From the NCBI GenBank assembly GCA_964417835.1, contig CAYQJD010000029.1:1-13105 (forward strand): a DNA stretch of 13,105 bases, read 5' to 3'. Position numbers and translations under genes: made by a program. Shown here one piece after another: positions 7,503-13,041 of the stretch (the first letter of the stretch is position 1; each line of letters opens with the position of its first letter). The notes beneath the pieces were generated by a model. That model was not told the DNA's origin, ran no database searches, and saw nothing but the letters and a program-made list of their open reading frames with translations. The DNA comes from UMGS1124 sp964417835. Its GTDB lineage: Bacteria; Bacillota_I; Bacilli_A; RF39; UBA660.

Positions 7503-7553
7503 TCACCATTAATAGTATGAAGTTTATTCTTTTAGTTATACTAAAAATGGTGA
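7503..7553. repeat. Inverted repeat spanning the divergent intergenic region, containing both RBSs
   Basis: The left arm 7503-7520 begins TCACCATT, has two A, then TAGTAT. The right arm 7536-7553 reads, on the opposite strand, TCACCATT, two T, then TAGTAT. That gives about 15 of 18 matches with 15 bp between arms. Each arm contains the GGTGA ribosome binding site of the gene it faces, and a further small palindrome, TTTAGT-TAT-ACTAAA, lies at 7531-7545. It could be a shared operator, a structure masking the ribosome binding sites, or the trace of an inverted duplication. Confidence 0.6.
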
Positions 7554-7558
7554 AATGT

Positions 7559-8047
7559 ATGTTTTTATTAAATGTATTTTTATTTTATTCTATATTTGGA
7601 AATATTTTTGAAAGAACTTTAATGTTTTTCTTACATAAAGATTATGTAAGTGGATTTATGGGAACGATTTTTACACCAGTATATGGCATTGCAATATTAA
7701 TTATTTTATTTATTCATAATAGGTTAAAAATAAAAAATTTTTTTCTTAAATTAATTAGTGAATTTTTTATTTATGGGGTCATTTTAAGTGCATTAGAATA
7801 TATTGGTGGAGTTTTAATAGAAAAAATATTTAATAAAGTTTATTGGAATTATAATTATTTTAAATTTAATATTGGAAAATATGCTAGTTTAGAATGTGCT
7901 TTATTGTGGGCGTTATTATCTTTATTAATATTATATTTAATTCACCCATTATTTAAAAAAATAGAAAAATATATACCTGATTTTATTACTATATTATTAA
8001 GTGTATTTTTTATTATTAATTTAATAATTGTATTTATAGTCAAATAA
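7559..8047 (+). CDS. PF06541 (putative ABC transporter type IV, CmpB-like) membrane protein
   Basis: The product is 162 aa, with about five membrane helices (1-21, 33-52, 66-88, 108-128, 141-160) and no soluble domain. Family landmarks are FGNIFE (13-18), TPVYG (39-43), SALEYIGG (77-84), WNYNYF (97-102) followed by FNIGKYASLECALLW (103-117). The Pfam name suggests an ABC permease, but no ATPase subunit is next to it and the true function is unknown. I prefer the ATG at 7559: it has GGTGA 5 nt upstream, mirrors the start of the divergent gene, and gives the usual short N-terminus. The ATG at 7517 (176 aa) has no ribosome binding site, and the one at 7547 overlaps the GGTGA. The cotJ genes follow 48 bp later in the same direction without a terminator between. 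Confidence 0.82.
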   Translation: MFLLNVFLFYSIFGNIFERTLMFFLHKDYVSGFMGTIFTPVYGIAILIILFIHNRLKIKNFFLKLISEFFIYGVILSALEYIGGVLIEKIFNKVYWNYNYFKFNIGKYASLECALLWALLSLLILYLIHPLFKKIEKYIPDFITILLSVFFIINLIIVFIVK

Positions 8048-8095
8048 CCCAGTATTATTATTTTTTATAACATAATATACTTTGGAGGTTAGAAT

Positions 8096-8554
8096 ATGTT
8101 ATTTGAATTCAAAGATAACAACACAAATGATTATGATTATGATATAAATATAGATTATTTTAATCTTAATAATATGGTTAAACAAAATAATATGCAAAAG
8201 AGTATAGATGTAAATTTAGAAAATGGATTTTATTTAGGCAATGCTTTTTCAAAGTTATATAATCCTTATAAAAATTATAAACCAAAAAAGATTAATGCTT
8301 ATAGTGAACAACAAAAAATGTTATTAAGATTACAAGAATTAGATTTTTTGTCATATGATTTGGGTTTATATTTAGATACTCATCCAAATGATACTAGAGT
8401 ATTTGAAGTATTTAAAAAGATAAATTTAGAATATAATTCTTTAAAGAAAAAATATAGTGAAAAATATGAGGTTTTGGAATTAACTTATGATAATAAAAAT
8501 AAGTATACATGGATAGATAATCCTTGGCCTTGGGATGGAGGATATTATGTATAA
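8096..8554 (+). CDS. cotJB: Spore coat protein CotJB with CotJA-like N-terminal extension
   Basis: The product is 152 aa. The C-terminal 80 residues are CotJB: EQQKMLLRLQELDF (71-84), YDLGLYLDTHPNDTR (87-101), a helical LEYNSLKKKY stretch, and the conserved WIDNPWPWDGG close (139-149). CotJB acts with CotJA and CotJC in the spore coat. Residues about 42-62 (ENGFYLGNAFSKLYNPYKNY) resemble the C-terminal end of CotJA, normally a separate small upstream gene and absent here. The first 40 residues are an Asn/Asp-rich tail I do not recognise. This looks like a CotJA-CotJB join, or a lineage-specific extended CotJB. GGAGG at 8084-8088 precedes the ATG. The stop overlaps cotJC by 8 nt, implying coupled translation. 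In Bacillus this operon is made in the mother cell under sigma-E. Confidence 0.88.
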   Translation: MLFEFKDNNTNDYDYDINIDYFNLNNMVKQNNMQKSIDVNLENGFYLGNAFSKLYNPYKNYKPKKINAYSEQQKMLLRLQELDFLSYDLGLYLDTHPNDTRVFEVFKKINLEYNSLKKKYSEKYEVLELTYDNKNKYTWIDNPWPWDGGYYV

Positions 8555-9104
8555 ATACGAAAAAAAGCTTCCATATCCAGTAGATATAAAAAATAAAGAT
8601 TTAAAAATGGCAAAATATATTATTACACAATTTGGTGGTGCAAATGGAGAACTTGCAGCTGCATTAAGATATTTTTCACAAAAATTTAGTATGCCAACTG
8701 AAGAAGGGAAAGCATTATTAAATGATATAGCAACAGAAGAATTTGGACATAATGAAATGATTTGTACGATGGTTTCACAATTAACTAGTGGAGCGAGTAT
8801 TAAGGAATTAGAAGAAGCCGGTCTATCAACAATGTATACTGAACATGGATATGGAGTTTATCCAACTGATTCTAATGGAGTTCCTTTTACTGCAACTTAT
8901 TTTGCTAATGTAGGAGATCCTATTGCAAATTTGGTTGAAGATATGGCAGCTGAACAAAAGGCAAGAGCTATATACGAACATTTAATAGATTTAGCAACTG
9001 ATGAAGATGTTATACAACCATTATTATTTTTAAGACAAAGAGAAGTAGTTCATTTTAATAGATTTAAAGAACTTTATGAAAAATATACTAATCAGGGTTA
9101 TTAG
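8547..9104 (+). CDS. cotJC: CotJC, manganese-catalase-type spore coat protein
   Basis: The product is 185 aa in the ferritin-like manganese catalase family. The start MYKYEKKLPYPVDIK closely follows the CotJC pattern. The dinuclear-metal ligands are in place: E35 in GGANGELAAALRY, E65 and H68 in ATEEFGHNEM, E136 in AAEQKARA, and E166 and H169 in REVVHF. Family members decompose hydrogen peroxide or sit in the spore coat as part of the CotJ complex. The ATG at 8547 is chosen because GGAGG at 8537-8541 is 5 nt upstream; the in-frame ATG at 8535 overlaps that site. The gene overlaps the end of cotJB and is closed by a strong terminator, so it is the last gene of the operon. Confidence 0.97.
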   Translation: MYKYEKKLPYPVDIKNKDLKMAKYIITQFGGANGELAAALRYFSQKFSMPTEEGKALLNDIATEEFGHNEMICTMVSQLTSGASIKELEEAGLSTMYTEHGYGVYPTDSNGVPFTATYFANVGDPIANLVEDMAAEQKARAIYEHLIDLATDEDVIQPLLFLRQREVVHFNRFKELYEKYTNQGY

Positions 9105-9111
9105 AAATTTA

Positions 9112-9149
9112 GGCTATTGACAAATAAAAGGCGTTGATAGTCTTTTTTT
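9112..9149 (+). terminator. Rho-independent terminator of the cotJ operon
   Basis: GGCTATTGAC (9112-9121) pairs over 10 bp, with three G-U wobbles, with GTTGATAGTC (9133-9142), followed by seven T (9143-9149). The loop is 11 nt. It starts 7 bp after the cotJC stop. Confidence 0.75.
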
Positions 9150-9218
9150 GTTAATAATATAATTTCAAAAATACAATATGAAATCAAGTTATTATATGAT
9201 TTTTTTTAAAAGAAAATC

Positions 9219-9247
9219 TTTAATTATTATTTTGATTATGATAGAAT
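9219..9247 (+). promoter_or_regulatory. Possible promoter of the 9271-trmL operon
   Basis: TTTAAT (9219-9224) and TAGAAT (9242-9247) are 17 bp apart. An alternative -10, TATAAT, is at 9247-9252. A promoter must lie in 9150-9260 because a terminator precedes it, but the exact boxes are uncertain. Apart from this, 9150-9260 holds nothing I can support. Confidence 0.3.
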
Positions 9248-9270
9248 ATAATTAAGGAAAGGGTGTTGTT

Positions 9271-9756
9271 ATGTCAAAAAGAGAAGTTCCTAAAAAAAAT
9301 TATTTTATTTTATTATTGATGATAATTATGGTAGTAATTGTTACTTTCACTATATTTAGTTTAAATAATAAATATAATAGTAAAAAATTAGAACATAGTT
9401 ATCTAAATGAAAAAGTTACTGAAGTGAATCTTGATGAAGTTAAAAATCTTTTACAAGAACCTAGTAGTGAATTATTTATTTATATTACTAAGGTTGGAGA
9501 TGAAGATATTTATAAATTAGAGACTAAATTAAATAAATTGATTAAAAAATATAATTTAAGAGATAATTTTCTTTATATGAATGCTGATACAAATAATATA
9601 GAAGAAATAAATAAACTATTTGGTTCTGATATAAAAGTTGTTCCAGCAATATTATATATAAGAAACGGAATTTATGAAAAAGGAATAGATAGCGAAAATG
9701 ATTTGCTTTCGCAAGCAGATTTTGAAAAATTACTAGATGAATATGAGGTTGAATAG
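9271..9756 (+). CDS. Membrane-anchored thioredoxin-fold-like protein without cysteines
   Basis: The product is 161 aa. A short basic N-terminus (MSKREVPKKN) is followed by one membrane helix (about 11-30), giving a signal-anchor with the C-terminal domain outside the cytoplasm. The domain (about 50-161) reads like a thioredoxin fold: a strand ELFIYITK (67-74), a helix, strand NFLYMNAD (99-106), helix EEINKLFG, then VVPAILYIRNG (123-133) at the place of the cis-proline loop, and a final helix DFEKLLDEYE. No cysteine occurs anywhere, so it cannot be a dithiol oxidoreductase; a binding or chaperone role is possible. The family was not recognised beyond the fold. GTG of trmL overlaps its TAG stop by one base, so the two are co-translated. 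Confidence 0.8.
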   Translation: MSKREVPKKNYFILLLMIIMVVIVTFTIFSLNNKYNSKKLEHSYLNEKVTEVNLDEVKNLLQEPSSELFIYITKVGDEDIYKLETKLNKLIKKYNLRDNFLYMNADTNNIEEINKLFGSDIKVVPAILYIRNGIYEKGIDSENDLLSQADFEKLLDEYEVE

Positions 9757-10268
9757 TGTTAAACGTAGTTTTATTTGAACCAGAAATACCAGGAAATACA
9801 GGTAATATAATGAGAACGTGTGTTGCAACTAATACACGTTTACATATTATAAAACCTATAGGATTTAGTTTGGAAGATAAATATATTAAAAGAAGTGGTG
9901 TAAATTATATAGAAAATTGTAATTATATAGTTTATGAAGATATAAATGATTTTTTTTCTAAAAATGAAGGCACTTTTTATTTTTTAACACGTTATGGGCA
10001 TAAGCCTCATACTAGTTTTGATTATAGCAATATTAATGAAAATATTTATTTTATATTTGGTAAAGAATCAACTGGTATTCCACCTAAAATATTAAAACCT
10101 TATATAGATAAGTGTATGCGTTTACCTATGACTGATAAAGTTAGAGCTTTAAATTTATCTAATACAGTAGCTATTATGATATATGAAGCATTAAGGCAAC
10201 AAAATTTTAGAGATTTGTTGTTTGAAGAACCACATAAGAGTAAAAATTTTATTGAGGAAAATGGATAA
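9756..10268 (+). CDS. trmL: tRNA (cytidine/uridine-34-2'-O)-methyltransferase TrmL
   Basis: The product is 170 aa, a SPOUT-class methyltransferase of the YibK/TrmL group that uses S-adenosylmethionine to methylate the ribose of the wobble nucleotide of tRNA-Leu isoacceptors. The three knot motifs are present: EPEIPGNTGNIMRTC (8-22), FGKESTGIP (101-109), and MRLPM with RALNLSNTVAI (130-140) for the trefoil-knot cofactor site. It lacks an extra RNA-binding domain, as expected for TrmL rather than TrmH. The start is GTG, overlapping the upstream TAG (TAGTG), with a GAGGT site inside the previous gene 8 nt upstream. It is the last gene before a bidirectional terminator. Confidence 0.95.
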   Translation: MLNVVLFEPEIPGNTGNIMRTCVATNTRLHIIKPIGFSLEDKYIKRSGVNYIENCNYIVYEDINDFFSKNEGTFYFLTRYGHKPHTSFDYSNINENIYFIFGKESTGIPPKILKPYIDKCMRLPMTDKVRALNLSNTVAIMIYEALRQQNFRDLLFEEPHKSKNFIEENG

Positions 10269-10302
10269 AAAAACTTAGAACTTTTTTAATTCTAAGTTTT
10301 TT
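10268..10302. terminator. Bidirectional intrinsic terminator between trmL and ferredoxin
   Basis: AAAAAACTTAGAA (10268-10280) pairs perfectly over 13 bp with TTCTAAGTTTTTT (10290-10302) around a 9-nt loop, with T-runs on both strands. The stem lies 8 bp before the end of the convergent ferredoxin gene. Confidence 0.7.
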
Positions 10303-10309
10303 ATTATAT

Positions 10310-10558
10310 TTATTCATGGTTACAGTCAGATTCATCACAATGACATTCGTCACAGTTACATTCCTCTTCTTTAGAAGAATCTTCTATTAAAATTGCAGCA
10401 GTTGGACATGTTTCACTTGCTTCTATAGCAGCATCAGTTACGTTATCGCTTATTAGTTTAGATCTTCCTTCATCATTATAAGTGAAATTTTGAGGTGCAA
10501 TATGCATACAAGCACCACAACCTATACATTTTTCTTCAATTAATATTACTTTTTTCAT
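10310..10558 (-). CDS. 4Fe-4S ferredoxin with Cys/His-rich acidic tail
   Basis: The product is 82 aa. Residues 1-60 form a single-cluster ferredoxin: CIGCGAC gives C11, C14 and C17, and CPTAAI supplies C51, the four ligands of one 4Fe-4S cluster. The domain is of the Bacillus-type monocluster class, a cytoplasmic low-potential electron carrier. Residues 61-82 are unusual: a Glu/Asp-rich tail with five more cysteines (67, 69, 72, 74, 79) and two histidines (73, 81) in CxCxxCHCxxxxCxH spacing, which does not match a second ferredoxin cluster motif. It may bind another metal. AAGGAGG sits just before the ATG at 10558. No redox partner gene is adjacent, so the partner is unknown. Confidence 0.93.
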   Translation of the reverse strand: MKKVILIEEKCIGCGACMHIAPQNFTYNDEGRSKLISDNVTDAAIEASETCPTAAILIEDSSKEEECNCDECHCDESDCNHE

Positions 10559-10579
10559 TTTTCCTCCTTATTTAAATAA

Positions 10580-10608
10580 ATTATACTATTTAAAAAAAAT
10601 TATATCAA
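10580..10608 (-). promoter_or_regulatory. Strong sigma-A promoter of the ferredoxin gene
   Basis: On the minus strand, TTGATA (10603-10608), a 17-bp spacer and a perfect TATAAT (10580-10585) form the best promoter match in the window. Expected transcription starts about 15 bp upstream of the ATG at 10558, leaving a short leader that holds AAGGAGG. Confidence 0.65.
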
Positions 10609-10650
10609 TTCTTAATTTAGTAAAAATATGTAGAATATTGTATAAATTTA

Positions 10651-10659
10651 TGTTAAAAT
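10651..10659 (+). promoter_or_regulatory. Extended -10 promoter of the 10679 gene
   Basis: TGTTAAAAT is an extended -10 (TGnTAAAAT) whose expected start, about 10666, lies just before the AGGTGA at 10669-10674. No convincing -35 is seen 16-18 bp upstream. Confidence 0.4.
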
Positions 10660-10678
10660 TTTAATTATAGGTGATAGT

Positions 10679-11425
10679 ATGAGTACTAGAATGGATAAAT
10701 ATGCGGAAACTCCAACTTTAAAAAGTAGAACAGAAAAAAATAAAGCTTTATATGAACAAATGAAAAATGCTGAGATAGAGCAATTTGATGTTGAAAGTAA
10801 TGCAACTGTAATAAGTGAAGACTATAATGTTATTGATGTAGATAAAATAAGAGATATGCTGGATAAAAGATATCGAGAAAATATTCCAAAAAGACATATG
10901 ATTGAAAAAAATGATGAAGAAGAAATTATAGATAATATTCATAATACAAAGGAATATGATATAAATACTATTTTAGAAAAAGCTAAAAGTGATCAAAATG
11001 TAGATTATGACAAAGAAAGATTGAAAAAGGTGCATGATACACAATATGACATTTTAAAAAATTTAAATATAAAAGATAATGAAAGTATCTATAATGAAGA
11101 AACTGAAGAAAATATAGTGGATTTAATAAATACAATTACTGCATTAGAATTAAAAAACAAAGAGGGTAATACCACTGCTTTAGATTTATTAAGTGATTTA
11201 AAGGATAATGATGTTGATTCTCTTTATAAAACAATGGAATTAGATAAAGATGATGTTACTAAAGAAGAAAAAGTGAAAAATTTGACTTTAAATGATAATT
11301 TTGAAGATTTTAAAGAATTAGAAAAAGATATCAATTCAAATAATATTGCAATTAAAATAGTAGGTATTGTTTTTCTTATAGTTATTATTATAATAGTCAT
11401 ATTGATTTTAAAGAAATATATTTAA
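10679..11425 (+). CDS. Unrecognised tail-anchored membrane protein (cytoplasmic, acidic)
   Basis: The product is 248 aa. I do not recognise the family. Residues 1-220 are hydrophilic and rich in Asp, Glu, Asn and Lys, mostly helical, with short conserved-looking blocks: STRMDKY...LKSRTEKNKALYEQM (2-28), YNVIDVDKIRDMLDKRYRE (49-67), EYDINTILEKAKSDQN (92-107) and YDKERLKKVHDTQYDIL (110-126). A very hydrophobic single helix (about 223-244) is followed by KKYI, which makes it a C-terminal-anchored protein with the bulk in the cytoplasm. No enzyme motif is seen. AGGTGA precedes the ATG. A terminator follows, so it is probably a single-gene unit. Its arrangement before yunB suggests an envelope or sporulation link, but that is only contextual. 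Confidence 0.85.
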   Translation: MSTRMDKYAETPTLKSRTEKNKALYEQMKNAEIEQFDVESNATVISEDYNVIDVDKIRDMLDKRYRENIPKRHMIEKNDEEEIIDNIHNTKEYDINTILEKAKSDQNVDYDKERLKKVHDTQYDILKNLNIKDNESIYNEETEENIVDLINTITALELKNKEGNTTALDLLSDLKDNDVDSLYKTMELDKDDVTKEEKVKNLTLNDNFEDFKELEKDINSNNIAIKIVGIVFLIVIIIIVILILKKYI

Positions 11426-11450
11426 AATACTATTTTATTAGTATTTTTTT
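11424..11450 (+). terminator. Rho-independent terminator after the 10679 gene
   Basis: AAAATACTA (11424-11432) pairs perfectly with TAGTATTTT (11439-11447) around a 6-nt loop. A run of seven T (11444-11450) completes the structure. It begins within the stop codon. Confidence 0.6.
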
Positions 11451-11463
11451 CATATATATTATT

Positions 11464-12183
11464 ATGAAACGATTTTATAGAAAAAAATCTTTTAAATCTA
11501 GTAACAAAATATTAGTTATTGCTATTTTTGTAATTTTTTTTGATGTTTTGATTTTTAATTTTTTTGCTAAAAGATTTAGTGATAATATAGTAAGTATAAT
11601 TAAAACTAAAGTAGATGAAATTAGTCGATATTATTTAAATGATACTTTAAAAAAATATTTAAATTTAGATGTCAATGATTATATTAAAGTAAATTTAGTT
11701 AATAATAATATTGTAAGTGTTGATATAGATAACAATAAAAGCAATGAGTTATTAAAACAATTTCTAATAGATATAGAATCTAATGTAAAAAAAATAGAAG
11801 GTGGGGATATTAATGAATATCATAATCTTGAGCTTTTAATTGGTAATGATGGAATTATAATGTTTGTTCCAACGGGCGTTTTTTTAAATAATGCATTATT
11901 ATCTAATATGGGACCTAAAATACCTATAAAAGCAAGTTTTTTACAAAATGTTGAAACATATATAGATGTAGATGTTGAAGAGTATGGAATAAATAATTCT
12001 CTAATAAAATTATATTTAGTTATAAATATAAAAGAAGTTGTTGAGATGCCTACAGAAAGCGATGTGACTTATATGAATTATAAATTTTTAGTAGCGAGTA
12101 AATTAATTAATGGTAAAGTTCCTAATATTTTAGGAACTAGTATAACTGACTCATCAAGTATAGTAAATAGTAGTGTAAATTGA
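11464..12183 (+). CDS. yunB: Sporulation protein YunB
   Basis: The product is 239 aa. An N-terminal basic segment and membrane helix (about 15-34) place the rest outside the cytoplasm, or in the intermembrane space of the developing spore. YunB-family landmarks are: a helix DEISRYYLNDTL (51-62), a short strand pattern INVSVD-like region (80-90), VPTG (135-138), GPKIPIKASFLQNVETYI (150-167), VEEYGINNSLIKLYL (171-185), and a closing KLINGKVPNI (213-222). In Bacillus subtilis yunB is a sigma-E gene needed for proper spore formation; its biochemical role is unknown. No Shine-Dalgarno site precedes the ATG at 11464, and a terminator ends only 13 bp upstream, so the start region is unusual. The gene ends in TGA, showing that TGA is a stop here. 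Confidence 0.9.
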   Translation: MKRFYRKKSFKSSNKILVIAIFVIFFDVLIFNFFAKRFSDNIVSIIKTKVDEISRYYLNDTLKKYLNLDVNDYIKVNLVNNNIVSVDIDNNKSNELLKQFLIDIESNVKKIEGGDINEYHNLELLIGNDGIIMFVPTGVFLNNALLSNMGPKIPIKASFLQNVETYIDVDVEEYGINNSLIKLYLVINIKEVVEMPTESDVTYMNYKFLVASKLINGKVPNILGTSITDSSSIVNSSVN

Positions 12184-12194
12184 AAATTGAGAGG

Positions 12195-12219
12195 TAGCAT
12201 ATTAACTATAAAAATGCTA
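12195..12219. repeat. Inverted repeat overlapping the 12249 promoter
   Basis: TAGCATATT (12195-12203) pairs with AAAATGCTA (12211-12219) apart from one mismatch, with a 7-nt loop. The right arm overlaps the extended -10 at 12215-12223. It may be an operator, or a weak terminator for yunB; the following TAATTTTAT is a poor T-run. Confidence 0.35.
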
Positions 12220-12223
12220 TAAT
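12215..12223 (+). promoter_or_regulatory. Extended -10 promoter of the 12249 gene
   Basis: TGCTATAAT is a perfect extended -10 (TGnTATAAT). Start is expected near 12230, just before the AGGTGGTGA at 12234-12242. No good -35 is seen, which extended -10 promoters tolerate. Confidence 0.5.
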
Positions 12224-12248
12224 TTTATATAGTAGGTGGTGATTACTT

Positions 12249-13040
12249 ATGAACAATATTTTTATTAATGAAAGTATAAATTATGGTATAAGTAATTATA
12301 TACTTATTAAACAAGAAAAAGAATATGATAAAGCGCATATTTTTGAGGTTTATGTAATAAGATGTCTTTGTAAAATTTATGGTGAAACTGATATAATAAA
12401 TCCATATAGAATTAATAATGAAAATAGTTTTAAAAGTAATTTAATTATGTATGGGTTAAAAGTAACAGAAATGGAAAAGTTTATTAGTCTAATGAATGAT
12501 TATTCAAAATGGTTAAATAGTGAAAGAGCGGTTGGAAAAACAGATATAACAACTAAAATTGAAATAATTTTAATAAATATGATAGTTGAAAGAAATAAAG
12601 TCAAAAAATTTACTAAAGAAGAGATTGAATTTTTTAATAAATATTTTGATCCTGTTAATAATAATTTTGAAACTTTACATAATTTAATTACTAAAGATGT
12701 TAATGCTATTCCAATATACTGGAATAGAAAAAAAGCACTTTTGAACAATAGTTTAAAATTCAAATTTGTAAGAAATGATTTACTAAGTTCTTCTCTTTAT
12801 AAAAAGTATGGTATTGAAAGTAAAGATGTATCAAAAATGACAAAAGATGAAGTTAAAGAGATTAATGATAAAATATTAGAAACTGAAAAGAAAGAAAACA
12901 ATAACAAGAAAAGATTTATACCTAGAAATGTAATTATTACGAGTGGAAATGGGTTTGTAGATACTTTAATGCTACTAAGTATAATGACTACAGAAATAGT
13001 AATCGGTATTATAATAGCATTATATTTTATAAGGAGATAA
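12249..13040 (+). CDS. Unrecognised protein with C-terminal membrane anchor
   Basis: The product is 263 aa. I do not recognise the family. Residues 1-205 are hydrophilic and largely helical, with aromatic-rich blocks such as FEVYVIRCLCKIYGE (32-46), INPYRINNENSFKSNLIMYGL (50-70), YSKWLNSERAVGKTDITTKIE (85-105) and VNAIPIYWNRKKALLNNSLKFKFVRNDLL (150-178). A charged Lys/Glu linker (about 196-224) leads to one hydrophobic helix (about 236-260) ending FIRR, so the anchor is at the C-terminus and the body in the cytoplasm. No nucleotide-binding or catalytic motif stands out; GKT at 97-99 has no P-loop context. AGGTGGTGA precedes the ATG. The next gene starts 1 bp after the stop, with its ribosome binding site inside this gene, so the two are co-expressed. 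Confidence 0.85.
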   Translation: MNNIFINESINYGISNYILIKQEKEYDKAHIFEVYVIRCLCKIYGETDIINPYRINNENSFKSNLIMYGLKVTEMEKFISLMNDYSKWLNSERAVGKTDITTKIEIILINMIVERNKVKKFTKEEIEFFNKYFDPVNNNFETLHNLITKDVNAIPIYWNRKKALLNNSLKFKFVRNDLLSSSLYKKYGIESKDVSKMTKDEVKEINDKILETEKKENNNKKRFIPRNVIITSGNGFVDTLMLLSIMTTEIVIGIIIALYFIRR

Positions 13041-13041
13041 T

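Noticed and set aside
9178..9255. Possible 25-codon hydrophobic peptide (starts MKSSYYMIFF)
   Set aside because: There is no Shine-Dalgarno site before its ATG, and it occupies the region that must hold the promoter of the following operon; such short frames are expected by chance in AT-rich DNA.
10748..10942. Minus-strand 64-codon frame rich in Ile and Phe
   Set aside because: Mirror frame of the Asp/Glu/Lys-rich 10679 gene; no start signal. The minus frame at 12500-12763 is rejected likewise.
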